NCBI RefSeq assembly: GCF_039830135.1
Contig: NZ_CP156081.1
Span: 420,001 to 484,000 of the forward strand
Direction: 5' to 3'
Origin: Defluviimonas sp. SAOS-178_SWC
Lineage (GTDB): Bacteria > Pseudomonadota > Alphaproteobacteria > Rhodobacterales > Rhodobacteraceae
Length of the DNA: 64,000 nucleotides
Below, piece by piece: positions 17,668-26,945 of the stretch; within the stretch, counting starts at the first letter, position 1; each line of letters opens with the position of its first letter. Made by a program: the position numbers and the translations under genes. The notes beneath the pieces were generated by a model, which saw only the letters and a program-made list of their open reading frames with translations, was not told the DNA's origin and ran no database searches.

Positions 17668-18818
17668 CCGGCCCCGGAGACGAGATTATCACCATGACCA
17701 TGTATAAGAGACATCCGCTGGCGTTCCTCGGGTTGATCGAGGGACCGCAGACGATGGGGCGCGGCTGGCCGTTCTGGCTGTGCTTCGCGATTATCGTCGT
17801 CCTGGCGTTTTTGGCGCCTACGCAATTCGGCATCAAGCCCTACCGGGTGAACGAGTTTCTGGTCTCGGGCTTTCTTGCCGCCAGCCTGTCGATTCTATGG
17901 GGATATGCTGGCATCCTGAGCCTTGGCCAGGCGGCCTTCTTCGGGGTCGGCGGCTACGTATACGGGATCATCGGGATCAACCTCTTCGAGGTCACCGGCA
18001 ACACCCATCTGGCGCTTGTGGGTGGCATTCTCGCGCCGACGGTCTTTGCCGCCGTGGTAGGGGCAGTGATGTTCTATGCACGGCTCAAGGGGGTCTACAT
18101 CGCCATCCTGATGCTAGTGCTGTCGCTGCTGCTCGAGACCTTCATGCTGCAGACCGCCGATCCCAACGTCTATCACGTCGGCGATGCGCTGCTGGGCGGT
18201 GCGAACGGGCTGCGCCCGGCCTCGGACATCCCGTCGATCGCCTTCGGCTGGGGCGAGGCGGCGCTGGAGATCAACGGCCGGCGCGAGGGCTTCTACTATT
18301 TCGCGCTGACGCTGCTGATCGTCGTCTACCTCGGGCTGCGGATGCTGCTGAACTCGTCGTTCGGCTATCTGCTGGTCGCGGTGCGCGAGGATTCGGATCG
18401 GACCGAGACGTTCGGATACGATGTGCGGCGGATCAAGCTGGCGGTGTTTTGCCTGTCGGCGGTGTTGGCCGGGTTGGCCGGCTCACTCGACACGGCGCGC
18501 ATTAACCGGGTGGATCCGGAACTGGTGTTCAGCGTCTCGGCCAACATCATGGTGGTGATCTGGGTTGCGGTCGGTGGCCGCAAGGATCTGACCACGGCGA
18601 TCCTCGGGGCGATCTCGCTCGAATGGGTGTATTTGTGGCTCACCACCTCGGGCAGCCCAGAATACGCCACCTTGGTGATGGGCGGTATCCTCGTCGTTGC
18701 GATGCTGATCGCCCCTGAGGGACTGTTCGTCTGGATCGGTACTCGCCTAGGAAAGCTGTCGGGCCGCGTCCGGCGGCCGCTGGCAAAAGCAAAGGAGGCG
18801 CATCAATGTCGGCCCTGA
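17664..18818 (+). CDS. ABC transporter permease, LivM/UrtC type
   Basis: A 384-residue permease with about ten membrane segments and the LivM signature LWGYAGILSLGQAAFFGVGG near residue 75. The cytoplasmic loop LLVAVREDSDRTETFGYDV contacts the ATPases. The first Met overlaps the previous stop; a Met 11 codons later (17697) is also possible. The stop lies 12 bases inside the next gene, so translation is coupled. Confidence 0.92.
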   Translation: MTGPGDEIITMTMYKRHPLAFLGLIEGPQTMGRGWPFWLCFAIIVVLAFLAPTQFGIKPYRVNEFLVSGFLAASLSILWGYAGILSLGQAAFFGVGGYVYGIIGINLFEVTGNTHLALVGGILAPTVFAAVVGAVMFYARLKGVYIAILMLVLSLLLETFMLQTADPNVYHVGDALLGGANGLRPASDIPSIAFGWGEAALEINGRREGFYYFALTLLIVVYLGLRMLLNSSFGYLLVAVREDSDRTETFGYDVRRIKLAVFCLSAVLAGLAGSLDTARINRVDPELVFSVSANIMVVIWVAVGGRKDLTTAILGAISLEWVYLWLTTSGSPEYATLVMGGILVVAMLIAPEGLFVWIGTRLGKLSGRVRRPLAKAKEAHQCRP

Positions 18819-19567
18819 CCCTAGAGGCCGCCGGGACCGCGGCGGACGGCGTGACGCGGCCGATCCTCGAGATCCGAAATGTGACTAGGTATTTCGGCGG
18901 CGTGCGGGCCACCGACAACTTGAGCCTCGCGATCGCGCCCGGAGAACTGCACTGCATGATCGGCCCGAACGGCGCCGGCAAGAGCACATTATTCAAGCTG
19001 CTGATGGGCACCATCCGGCCCACGAAAGGCCAGATCTTCTTTAACGGCGAGGACGTCACCCGTCTGCCGCCACACGAGCGCGCCCGCCGGGGGCTGGGGA
19101 TCAAGTTTCAGAACATGCAGGTCTATTCGGACCTGACCGTGTTCCAGAACTTGTTCATCCCGCTGCGCCGCCACCATGCGCCGGCGACGATGCCGGCGCT
19201 GGTGGCCGAGATACTTGACCGGATCCACCTGTCAGGGCTCGCGAACGAGGTCGTGCACAATCTAAGCCACGGGCAACAGCAATGGCTGTCAATCGGAATG
19301 TCGATCGCGCTCGAACCCAGGGTGCTGCTCCTGGACGAACCGGCCGCGGGCATGGGCCGGGAAGAGACGCATTCGACGACGGAGATCATCAAGTCTCTGA
19401 ACGCCGACGGCATGACCATAATCGTGATCGAACATGACATGGAGTTTATCCGCAACCTCGGATCGCGGACGTCGGTGCTGCATCTCGGCGCACTGTTCGC
19501 ACAGGGGCGCTACGAGGAGATCGAGACCAACGACGACGTGCGCAAGATCTACCTCGGCAAGGCGTGA
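18806..19567 (+). CDS. ABC transporter ATPase, LivG/UrtD type
   Basis: A 253-residue nucleotide-binding subunit. Walker A is GPNGAGKST, the signature is the LSHGQQQWLSIGM form, and Walker B is VLLLDEPAAGMG. LSHGQ in place of LSGGQ is typical for UrtD/LivG-like members. It pairs with the following ATPase as a heterodimer. Confidence 0.92.
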   Translation: MSALTLEAAGTAADGVTRPILEIRNVTRYFGGVRATDNLSLAIAPGELHCMIGPNGAGKSTLFKLLMGTIRPTKGQIFFNGEDVTRLPPHERARRGLGIKFQNMQVYSDLTVFQNLFIPLRRHHAPATMPALVAEILDRIHLSGLANEVVHNLSHGQQQWLSIGMSIALEPRVLLLDEPAAGMGREETHSTTEIIKSLNADGMTIIVIEHDMEFIRNLGSRTSVLHLGALFAQGRYEEIETNDDVRKIYLGKA

Positions 19568-19570
19568 CAG

Positions 19571-20284
19571 ATGGCGACCAATCCAGTTCTCAACGTGAAG
19601 TCACTGCGCTCCGGCTATGGCCGGGTCGGGGTCATCAACGGCTTGAGCTTCGACGTGAAAGAGGGCGAGATCGTCGCCATCGTCGGGCGCAACGGCGTCG
19701 GTAAGACGACGCTACTGAAGACGCTGATCGGCGAGTTGCCGTGCCAGGGCGGGACGATCGAGTTCCGGGGCCGGGCGATCGACGCAATGTCGGCGGCAGA
19801 TCGGGCACGGCTCGGGATCGGCTACGTGCCGCAAGGGCGCGGCCTGTTTACCGGGCTGACGGTTGAGGAAAACCTGCGGCTGGGCAAACTGGTCGGCGGA
19901 CGGCCGCGCGAGATGAATTTCGAACGCGTCTACGGCTTCTTCCCGATCCTGAAGACGCGCCTGTCGCAGGTGTCGGGCACGATGAGCGGCGGCCAGCAGC
20001 AGCAGCTGTCGATCGGCCGCATCCTTGTCGGCAATCCGTCGATCATGCTGCTCGACGAGCCGTCGGAAGGCATCCAGCCGAACATCGTCCAGGAGATCGG
20101 CGCAATCATCCGCCGCATCCGCGACGAGGAGAAGCTGACGGTGATCCTCGTCGAGCAGAATCTCGACCTGATCCAAGCCAGTGCTGACCGTTGCATCGTG
20201 ATCGACAAGGGCCGGATCGTCGACGAGGTCCTGCCCTCGGATCTTGACGATCCGGAGATTGCGCGCAAGTACCTAGCCATCTGA
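19571..20284 (+). CDS. ABC transporter ATPase, LivF/UrtE type
   Basis: A 237-residue nucleotide-binding subunit: Walker A GRNGVGKTT, family motif GIGYVPQGRGLFTGLTVEEN, signature MSGGQQQQLSIGR, Walker B IMLLDEPSEGIQPN. The PQGRGLF and EGIQP segments are those of UrtE/LivF. It is the last gene of the importer and ends 11 bases from the convergent LuxR-type gene. Confidence 0.93.
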   Translation: MATNPVLNVKSLRSGYGRVGVINGLSFDVKEGEIVAIVGRNGVGKTTLLKTLIGELPCQGGTIEFRGRAIDAMSAADRARLGIGYVPQGRGLFTGLTVEENLRLGKLVGGRPREMNFERVYGFFPILKTRLSQVSGTMSGGQQQQLSIGRILVGNPSIMLLDEPSEGIQPNIVQEIGAIIRRIRDEEKLTVILVEQNLDLIQASADRCIVIDKGRIVDEVLPSDLDDPEIARKYLAI

Positions 20285-20295
20285 ACGCCACGCGT

Positions 20296-21045
20296 CTAGG
20301 TCGTCAGCACCCCGAGGCGGACCGCCTTAGCCACCGCATGGGTGCGAGTGCTTGCGTCGAGCTTCAGCATCGCGTTCTTGATGTGCAGCCGCACCGTTTC
20401 CACCGAGCGGTCGAGGATCATCGCGATTTCTGGCGAGGTCTTGCCGTGCGCTGCCCAACGCAGGCATTCGCTTTCACGCGGCGACAACAGGTTCGACAAT
20501 GCCACCTCGACCTCGTCGAGGAATCCGCGATTCGAGATCGATTTATGGAAGGTGTGGGTGAGGTGGAACATCGTTTGGTAGGTGTTCGAATAGAGCGTAT
20601 CCCACGTAGCGCTACTGGTGCGGTCCACGATCGCGCTCACCACCGCGAACTTTCCCTCCGGAAGGTGAATGGGGATCGTCATGCCCCTTTCCAGGCCATA
20701 ATCGGCAAGATACCGCCACGCTTCGCTTTCCTCGCGACCTAGCATATCGCTGGATTGGACATCGCTCCAATCGAACGGCAGGGTGCCATTGAAACAGGCG
20801 TGGTAATAGGGATCGTGCGCCTCAAATTCACGCCACTTGTGCTCCCAGCCCCTTGGAAAATTGCGAACGTTGAGTCTGAGCGGCACCCACTCGTTTTCTC
20901 CAATCCGAGGGTTTACCAGTTGACGGGCATACAGAACCTGAGTGAAGCCGAGACCCTGAACGATTTCGTATAGGATGTCGAGTGAGCTTTCGAAGCTCCT
21001 GGCATCCTTAAGTCGGTCGTGCAGTTCTTGTGTACACTTGTCCAT
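20296..21045 (-). CDS. LuxR-type regulator (autoinducer-binding domain)
   Basis: A 249-residue LuxR protein. Residues ~15-165 resemble an autoinducer-binding domain (NVRNFPRGWEHKWREFEAHD, then IPIHLPEGKFAVVSAI). Residues ~185-245 are the LuxR HTH (LSPRESECLRWAAHGKTSPE, ETVRLHIKNAMLKLDASTR). The ATG at 21045 is preceded by GGAGGTGA, which decides the start. No luxI synthase gene is in the window, so it is a solo LuxR. It is convergent with the importer and divergent from ureA across ~500 bases that hold several dyads, and probably controls the urease operon. Confidence 0.87.
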   Translation of the reverse strand: MDKCTQELHDRLKDARSFESSLDILYEIVQGLGFTQVLYARQLVNPRIGENEWVPLRLNVRNFPRGWEHKWREFEAHDPYYHACFNGTLPFDWSDVQSSDMLGREESEAWRYLADYGLERGMTIPIHLPEGKFAVVSAIVDRTSSATWDTLYSNTYQTMFHLTHTFHKSISNRGFLDEVEVALSNLLSPRESECLRWAAHGKTSPEIAMILDRSVETVRLHIKNAMLKLDASTRTHAVAKAVRLGVLTT

Positions 21046-21340
21046 TTGCGCGCCGTCACCTCCCCCCCGGAAAATTTGTCTAGCCTCTGTCGGTTCGGCG
21101 TTGCCGCCTGCCGCGCAATCTGGCGCAGTCGTGATTAAGATCGCAGCACCGCGGCCCGAGCTTGTCAAGGCGCAAGGTGACGTAGCGGAAGACCTGAACC
21201 CGGAATGTTGTCGGCCGCTGCCTTCCGAAGGGCGCTGAATCGGCACCGTGACGTCCCGAATGGCGGTAGCGGACGCGCACCGGGCGCCGCGGCACGGGCG
21301 GCCGGCTCCGTCGTTTCTGCGGTCATGATCAGTACGGCTC

Positions 21341-21417
21341 TTAAAAAAGCGGCCCGAGGCTGGAGCCTCGGGAGGGCGGGCGCCGCAGCTACCCGATCGG
21401 GTAACCCCCTTAAGGGA
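21341..21417. promoter_or_regulatory. cluster of dyads between luxR-type gene and ureA
   Basis: Three dyads in 77 bases. CCCGAGGC-TGGA-GCCTCGGG (21353-21372) is followed on the minus strand by six T, so it acts as a minus-strand terminator or attenuator. TACCCGATCGGGTA (21390-21403) is a 14-bp perfect palindrome, a candidate operator for the LuxR-type protein. CCCTTAAGGG is at 21408-21417. The ~500-base gap holds no convincing gene. Confidence 0.5.
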
Positions 21418-21542
21418 ATAGTGCGACGGGAGGCATTTTGCTTCAATGGGCATATCCGAACCCGAGCCGCAAAACCCGCGTCCCGAAAACGCGGAACCGG
21501 CTGCCGAGGCGAGACACACAGTACCGACGGAGCGTTGCGTCT

Positions 21543-21854
21543 ATGCACATGACCTTGCGAGAAGAAGAGCGACTTCAAATCTGGACGGCCGCCGAAATGT
21601 CCCGGCGGCGGCTAGAGCGGGGCATGAAGCTCAACTATCCCGAAGCCGCCGCAGTGATCTGCGACGAGATCCTGGAACGCGCCCGTGAAGGCTCGATCCC
21701 GATGCTCACAGACATGATGGAATACGGCGCCACCATCCTGAAGCGGGAACACGTCATGGATGGCGTGCCCAACATGATGAAGATCCTTCAGGTGGAAGCT
21801 CAGTTCCCCGACGGCACCAAGCTGGTGACCGTGATGAATCCGATTCGCGACTGA
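21543..21854 (+). CDS. ureA: urease subunit gamma
   Basis: A 103-residue gamma subunit of the nickel urease. The family length (~100) and blocks match: MTLREEERLQIWTAAEM, ERGMKLNYPEAAAVICDEIL, HVMDGVPNMMKILQVEAQFP and the C-terminal VTVMNPIRD. The start at MHMTLREE fits known UreA N-termini. It is the first gene of ureABCEFGD and lies 22 bases before ureB. Confidence 0.96.
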   Translation: MHMTLREEERLQIWTAAEMSRRRLERGMKLNYPEAAAVICDEILERAREGSIPMLTDMMEYGATILKREHVMDGVPNMMKILQVEAQFPDGTKLVTVMNPIRD

Positions 21855-21876
21855 TACCCTATTCCGAGGACTTCTC

Positions 21877-22374
21877 ATGGCCAAACCGTTCTGGACTCCG
21901 CCGCCCCTGCCCAAATCGATCATTCCCGACGAAGCCTTCGAGGTAGGCGACCGCGCAAATTGCGGGGTAATCGAGTTCGCCGATTCCGACATCGAGATCA
22001 ATCAGGGGCGCCCGACCAAGGAGATCGTGATGATCAATACGGGCGACCGACCGGTGCAGATCGGCGCCCATTACCACCTAGCGGAATGCAACAAGGCGAT
22101 GGCTTTCGATCGCGAGGCGGCCTTCGGTTATCGCCTCGACGTGGCGTCGGGCACCGCGATCCGCTTCGAGCCGGGGCAGAGCCGCAAGGTCCAGATCACC
22201 ACCTATGCCGGCCGCGAGATCGCCTATGGCATGAACAACATGACCAACGGTTCGCTGCGGTCGGACATCATCAAGGCGCAGACCGTGCGCCGCCTACGCG
22301 CCGAGGGCTACTGCTTCGAAGGCGACGCCTACCCGGTCAAGCCGTCGCCCGACAGCAAATACGCCAAGAAGTGA
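21877..22374 (+). CDS. ureB: urease subunit beta, enlarged
   Basis: A 165-residue beta subunit. The ~90-residue core is clear (INTGDRPVQIGAHYHLAECN, FDREAAFGYRLDV, IRFEPGQSRKVQ). Normal UreB is ~101-106 residues. This one has about 25 extra residues in front (MAKPFWTPPPLPKSIIPDEA) and about 45 behind, ending in a Lys-rich tail. The extra parts are in frame and free of stops, so they are probably real and may change trimer packing. Confidence 0.92.
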   Translation: MAKPFWTPPPLPKSIIPDEAFEVGDRANCGVIEFADSDIEINQGRPTKEIVMINTGDRPVQIGAHYHLAECNKAMAFDREAAFGYRLDVASGTAIRFEPGQSRKVQITTYAGREIAYGMNNMTNGSLRSDIIKAQTVRRLRAEGYCFEGDAYPVKPSPDSKYAKK

Positions 22375-22432
22375 AACCCAATTAACGGACAGGACCCCCT
22401 TCGGGGAACGGTCCGGTCCAGGAGAATCCGAC

Positions 22433-24142
22433 ATGAGCATCAAGATCACCCGGCCCGACTATGCCGCGCAATACGGTCCCACCAAGGGCGACAAGGTCTA
22501 TCTTGCCGATACCGGGCTCGTCGCCGAGATCGAGGACGATCTGACCACCTACGGCGACGAGATGGTGTTCGGCGGCGGCAAGACCATCCGCGACGGGATG
22601 GGTCAGGGATCGAAGTGGAAGGCCTCGGATGGGGCGCTCGACATGGTGATCACCAATGCGGTGATCCTCGATCCGATTCTGGGCTGCATCAAGGCCGATA
22701 TCGGAATTCGCAATGGGTTGATAGTGGGTGTCGGCAAAGCGGGCAACCCCGACACGATGAACATCACCCAAGGGCTGATCGTGTCGCCCAACACCGACAT
22801 CCTATCGGTCGAGGGCCGCATCGTGACGCCGGGCTTCATCGACATCCACCCACATTTCGATTCGGTGCAGCAGCTTTACGAATACCAGAACGCCGGCTTC
22901 ACCACCGTTATCGGCGGCGGTTCGGGCCCCAAGACCGTGGGGATCGAGTGTCCAGGCGCTTTCAACCTCCAGCGGATGCTCGAGGCGATGGCGGATTTCC
23001 CTCTCAACTACGGCAATTTTGGTAAGGGCAACGCCTCTACGCCCGGGGCGTTGGTGGAGCAGATCCTCGCCGGGGCCACCGGCCTCAAAATCCACGAGGA
23101 CTGGTCGTCGTCGCCGGCCGCCATCGAGATGACGATGGAACTGGCCGACGAGTACGATTTCCAGGTCCAGATCCACGCCGACACGCTTAACGAGACCGGC
23201 TACTACGAAGACACCATCGCCGCCATCAACGGCCGAGTGATGCATATCTACCATTGCGAGGGTGCCGGCGGCGGCAACGCCCCCGACATGATGCAGATCG
23301 TGGGCGAGCCGAACCTCATGCCCTCGTCCACCAATCCCACCAACCCCTTCTCGATCAATACCTACGACGAAGAGATCGACATGCTGATCACATGTCACAA
23401 TCTCAATAAGAATGTCCCGACCGACATCGCCTTCATCCAGGGCCGCGCCCGGGCCGAGACGATGAGGGCAGAGGACGTGCTGCACGACATGGGCGCGATC
23501 TCAATGATCGGGTCGGATTCGCAGGGTGTCGGTCGGGCGGCGGAATCGGCGCAACGGGCGTTCCAGCTCGCCGCGGTCAACAAGGTACGCTACGGCCGGC
23601 TGTCGGAGGACGGACCATCGAATGACAATTTCCGCATCCAGCGCTACCTAGCAAAGGTCACGATCAACCCGGCCATCACCTTCGGGGTGAGCCAGTATGT
23701 CGGCTCTATCGCTCCGGGCAAGCTTGCGGATTTGGTGATCTGGCGACCCGACCATTTCATCGCCAAGCCGGAGACGACGCTGAAGGGCGGGTTCATTTCG
23801 CACGCGGTGATGGGCGATCCGGCCGGATCGCTGATGACCGGGCAGCCGCTCAAATATCGGCCGCAATACGGTTCCTACGGGGCGAACCCGTCGCGGCTAT
23901 CGTATTCCTTCGTCACCAAGGCGGCGATCGAGAACGGGCTCGAAAGCCAGTTGCGCACGCATCAGACGCTGATGCCGATCCATGGCACGCGGACGATCTC
24001 GAAGCGGGACATGGTACACAATTCATACATGCCAAACATCGAGATCGATCCGGAGAGCTACAACGTCTACGTCGACGGCGAGCGCATCACCGTGAAACCC
24101 GCCAAGACGCTGCCGTTGTCGCAACTCTACTATTTCCGGTGA
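22433..24142 (+). CDS. ureC: urease subunit alpha (catalytic), divergent
   Basis: A 569-residue catalytic subunit of normal length. All nickel ligands can be placed: H139 and H141 (IDIHPHF), carbamylated K219 (TGLKIHEDW), H248, H274, D362 (GSDSQ). C321 and H322 of the active-site flap (CHN) and R338 are also kept. Several pocket neighbours differ from classical ureases: GGGHAPD is GGGNAPD, CHH is CHN, and the segment after GGGSGP is two residues shorter and unlike the usual AAGTHATTCTPG. Hydrolysis of urea is the default call; an altered substrate range is possible. Confidence 0.94.
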   Translation: MSIKITRPDYAAQYGPTKGDKVYLADTGLVAEIEDDLTTYGDEMVFGGGKTIRDGMGQGSKWKASDGALDMVITNAVILDPILGCIKADIGIRNGLIVGVGKAGNPDTMNITQGLIVSPNTDILSVEGRIVTPGFIDIHPHFDSVQQLYEYQNAGFTTVIGGGSGPKTVGIECPGAFNLQRMLEAMADFPLNYGNFGKGNASTPGALVEQILAGATGLKIHEDWSSSPAAIEMTMELADEYDFQVQIHADTLNETGYYEDTIAAINGRVMHIYHCEGAGGGNAPDMMQIVGEPNLMPSSTNPTNPFSINTYDEEIDMLITCHNLNKNVPTDIAFIQGRARAETMRAEDVLHDMGAISMIGSDSQGVGRAAESAQRAFQLAAVNKVRYGRLSEDGPSNDNFRIQRYLAKVTINPAITFGVSQYVGSIAPGKLADLVIWRPDHFIAKPETTLKGGFISHAVMGDPAGSLMTGQPLKYRPQYGSYGANPSRLSYSFVTKAAIENGLESQLRTHQTLMPIHGTRTISKRDMVHNSYMPNIEIDPESYNVYVDGERITVKPAKTLPLSQLYYFR

Positions 24143-24149
24143 GGCGGGC

Positions 24150-24662
24150 ATGTCTGTGATCATCCAAGTTCTGCATCACGCCAACGACCGCCCCGCGGCG
24201 GGCGACGAGGATCCGGTTTTCCTGACCTCGGAGCAGCGCGCGAGCCCGCATGGTGTGCTCACCAGCTTCGGCGGTCGCACCCTGCGCATCTCGCTGCCGC
24301 GCGGTAGCGAGCTGGGCGACGGCGACGTGCTGGCCCGCGACGGCGACGTGTCGGTGGTGGTCCGGGCGGCGGCGGAGCCGCTGTTCCGGTTGGCGCCCGA
24401 CGAGGCGCTGCACTGGGGCGTTGCGGCGTTCCATCTTGGCAACCTGCATCGCCCGGTGCGGTTCACCGACACCGCGATGCTGACGCCTGCGGATGTCCGG
24501 GTGGCCGACGTGCTGCGCGATGCGGGCATCGCCTTCGAGCCAGTCAACGCACCGTTCGTGGGGCGTCGCTTCGGCGCCTATTCGGGGCATGACCATGACC
24601 ATGACCACGATCTCGACTACCACGGGGATCACACCCATCACCGCCACACCCACGAGCCCTAG
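24150..24662 (+). CDS. ureE: urease accessory protein, nickel chaperone
   Basis: A 170-residue UreE. The second domain carries AAFHLGNLHRPVRF, with the conserved metal-binding His region. The C-terminus is a His/Asp-rich tail (HDHDHDHD, then HTHHRHTH) that stores nickel. It delivers Ni to the UreDFG-apourease complex. It starts 8 bases after ureC. Confidence 0.93.
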   Translation: MSVIIQVLHHANDRPAAGDEDPVFLTSEQRASPHGVLTSFGGRTLRISLPRGSELGDGDVLARDGDVSVVVRAAAEPLFRLAPDEALHWGVAAFHLGNLHRPVRFTDTAMLTPADVRVADVLRDAGIAFEPVNAPFVGRRFGAYSGHDHDHDHDLDYHGDHTHHRHTHEP

Positions 24663-24663
24663 G

Positions 24664-25374
24664 ATGTCGTCCAACTTCGCCGCGCAGGATCAGGAACGGC
24701 AGCTCTTCCTGCTTCAGATCGCCAATTCCTCGTTTCCGACCGGCGGGTTCAACCACTCCTACGGGTTCGAGACTTGGTTCCAGAGCGGCACGGTGCACGA
24801 TGCCGTGTCGTTCCGGGTCGCCTGCCGCGATTGGCTACGCTACGGCTTGGCGCGGTCCGAGGGCATTGCAGTGGCGCGGGCCTGCGAAATGGCCCGGTTC
24901 GGCGATCTCGACGGCTTGCCGGCGCTGGATCGCAAGCTGGGGGCGCTGAAACTCAGCCGCGAGGCCCGCGCGGCCTCGTCGATGACCGGCCAGGCGCTTT
25001 TGGAGGCGTATGCCGACATCTTCGGCCGCCCCGGGCTCGAGGATTTCGCGCGCCGGGCCGAGGCAGGCACCGTCGAGGCCCATCACGCGGTGGTCTTCGG
25101 CGCCATCTGCGGCGCGCACGATATAGGCGCTCCGGAAGCCGTGCTAACCTTCCTGCAGGGCGCCGTGACCAGCCTTGCCGGGGTTGCGTGCCGGCTCATC
25201 CCGCTGGGGCAGGTCGAGACCCAGCGCGCGATCACCGAAAGCTGGCCCTTCATCCAGGCGTTCAGCAGCGAGGTTATGGAGTTCGGAATTGACGACATGA
25301 ACACCGCGATGCTGTCGCTCGACGTGGCCGCGATGCAGCATGAAACGCTGCGTACACGGCTTTGCATTTCCTGA
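24664..25374 (+). CDS. ureF: urease accessory protein
   Basis: A 236-residue all-helical UreF, starting 1 base after the ureE stop. Typical blocks: [20 protein letters not shown] at the N-terminus and the late [20 protein letters not shown]. UreF bridges UreD and the GTPase UreG and controls fidelity of nickel insertion. A longer in-frame ORF upstream is only the ureE shadow. Confidence 0.93.
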   Translation: MSSNFAAQDQERQLFLLQIANSSFPTGGFNHSYGFETWFQSGTVHDAVSFRVACRDWLRYGLARSEGIAVARACEMARFGDLDGLPALDRKLGALKLSREARAASSMTGQALLEAYADIFGRPGLEDFARRAEAGTVEAHHAVVFGAICGAHDIGAPEAVLTFLQGAVTSLAGVACRLIPLGQVETQRAITESWPFIQAFSSEVMEFGIDDMNTAMLSLDVAAMQHETLRTRLCIS

Positions 25375-25393
25375 CGCAACCAAGGAGACTCCC

Positions 25394-26008
25394 GTGCGCC
25401 GACCTGTAAGAATTGGACTGGGGGGCCCCGTAGGGGCCGGCAAGACCTCGCTGCTCGTATCGCTGTGTCGGGCGCTGGGCGGGCGTTACTCACTGGGGGT
25501 GGTGACGAACGACATCTACACGAAGGAAGACGCCCGGTTCGTGGTCGACGTCGGCGCGCTCGACACCGAACGGGTGATCGGCGTCGAGACAGGGGGCTGT
25601 CCACACACCGCCATCCGCGAGGACGTGTCGATGAACGCGCATGCTATCAAGACGCTCCAGAAACGCTTCAACGCTCTCGATATCATCTTCGTCGAGAGCG
25701 GCGGCGACAACCTGGCGGCGACCTTCAGCCCGGAGCTGGTGGACAGCCACATCTACGTCATCTCGGTCGCGCAGGGCGGGGACATACCGCGCAAGGGCGG
25801 CCCCGGAATCGAGAAGTCGCCGCTGCTAGTGATCAACAAGGCCGACCTGGCGCCGTATGTGGAGGTGGATCTGACGCGGATGGAATCCGACGCGCGCACC
25901 AAGCGCGCCGGCAAGCCCTTCGTGATGACTAACATGAAAACCGGCGCCGGACTGGACGAGGTGGTGCGCTGGCTCGAGCGCGACGTCCTGCTGCTCGAAC
26001 GCGCCTGA
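25394..26008 (+). CDS. ureG: urease accessory GTPase
   Basis: A 204-residue SIMIBI GTPase. P-loop [10 protein letters not shown] lies near residue 11, followed by [12 protein letters not shown], the metal-site [14 protein letters not shown] (CPH) and [18 protein letters not shown]. The GTG at 25394 with AAGGAG 7 bases ahead gives the family length (~205). An upstream ATG at 25340 would overlap ureF and add an unrelated N-terminus. Confidence 0.94.
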   Translation: MRRPVRIGLGGPVGAGKTSLLVSLCRALGGRYSLGVVTNDIYTKEDARFVVDVGALDTERVIGVETGGCPHTAIREDVSMNAHAIKTLQKRFNALDIIFVESGGDNLAATFSPELVDSHIYVISVAQGGDIPRKGGPGIEKSPLLVINKADLAPYVEVDLTRMESDARTKRAGKPFVMTNMKTGAGLDEVVRWLERDVLLLERA

Positions 26009-26018
26009 GGAGCAACAC

Positions 26019-26879
26019 GTGATCCAAACCAACATCTATCCCGATCCCGATTGGATCGTCGGCAAGCAAGCGCTGATGAATGTGCGCGCTCATGTCGTCA
26101 ATGGCCGCACCATCGTGCAGCCCTCGACTTGGCGCATCCCGTTCCAGTGGCAGGGCTACCACTACCAGGATCACGACGACCAGCCGTTCATGCTGATGGT
26201 CAATTCCGGCGGCGGGTTCGTCGAGGGCGACGGATCGTATTTCTACGGCAGCGTCGAGGAGGGCGCGCGGGCACTGTTCACAACCACCGCCTCGGGCAAG
26301 TTCTACAAGTGCCTCAACGGCATGACGTCGACCGAAGTGGTGGAGTTCAACGTCGCCCCGGACGCTACGCTGGAATATCTGCCCGACGAGGCGATCCCCT
26401 ATGAGGCCAGCCGCTCGAAGCGCCGCATCCTTGTCAACCTGCACGAGTCGAGCCGCATGTTTGCCTCCGACATGGTGTCAGCCGGGCGGGTGCATTACGG
26501 CCGCGAGATCTTCAAGTTCCACGCGCTCGAGTCGAGTTTCGAGATCCAGTTGGAGGGTGAGACACTGGCGGTGGACCGGATGCGCCTCGACGGCCCCGAG
26601 GAGGTCTCGGATCTCGAACGGCTGTGGGGCGGCGCGCGCCACGCAGCGTTGATCTTTGCCTATGCGCCGGATCTGCCCGACGAGGCGCAGGAACTGGTGC
26701 GCCTGCATTGTGCCGATGTCGATGACACACAGGTTGGGGTCAGCCGGATCGGCAATCTACTGTCGGTCCGCATCCTCGCTACTGAGACCTGGCAGGCGCA
26801 CGAAACCATTTTCAAAGCCTGGATGGCCCTGCGCCCGGCGATCGCCGGCAAGGCGGCGCGTCCGATCCTCAAATGCTGA
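26019..26879 (+). CDS. ureD: urease accessory protein UreD
   Basis: A 286-residue UreD (UreH) starting at GTG with GAGGAG just upstream. UreD scaffolds apourease with UreF/UreG. Weakly conserved, as usual for the family, but recognisable by the beta-helix-like segments SGGGFVEGDGSYFYGSVEEG, TTTASGKFYKC and LEYLPDEAIPYEASR. In this operon it follows ureG rather than preceding ureA. Confidence 0.88.
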   Translation: MIQTNIYPDPDWIVGKQALMNVRAHVVNGRTIVQPSTWRIPFQWQGYHYQDHDDQPFMLMVNSGGGFVEGDGSYFYGSVEEGARALFTTTASGKFYKCLNGMTSTEVVEFNVAPDATLEYLPDEAIPYEASRSKRRILVNLHESSRMFASDMVSAGRVHYGREIFKFHALESSFEIQLEGETLAVDRMRLDGPEEVSDLERLWGGARHAALIFAYAPDLPDEAQELVRLHCADVDDTQVGVSRIGNLLSVRILATETWQAHETIFKAWMALRPAIAGKAARPILKC

Positions 26880-26945
26880 CCCCTTTGCCGCGGCGTCGTC
26901 GCCGCCACAGATCCCCAAGACCCTGAAACGAAAGGATTGTGCATC

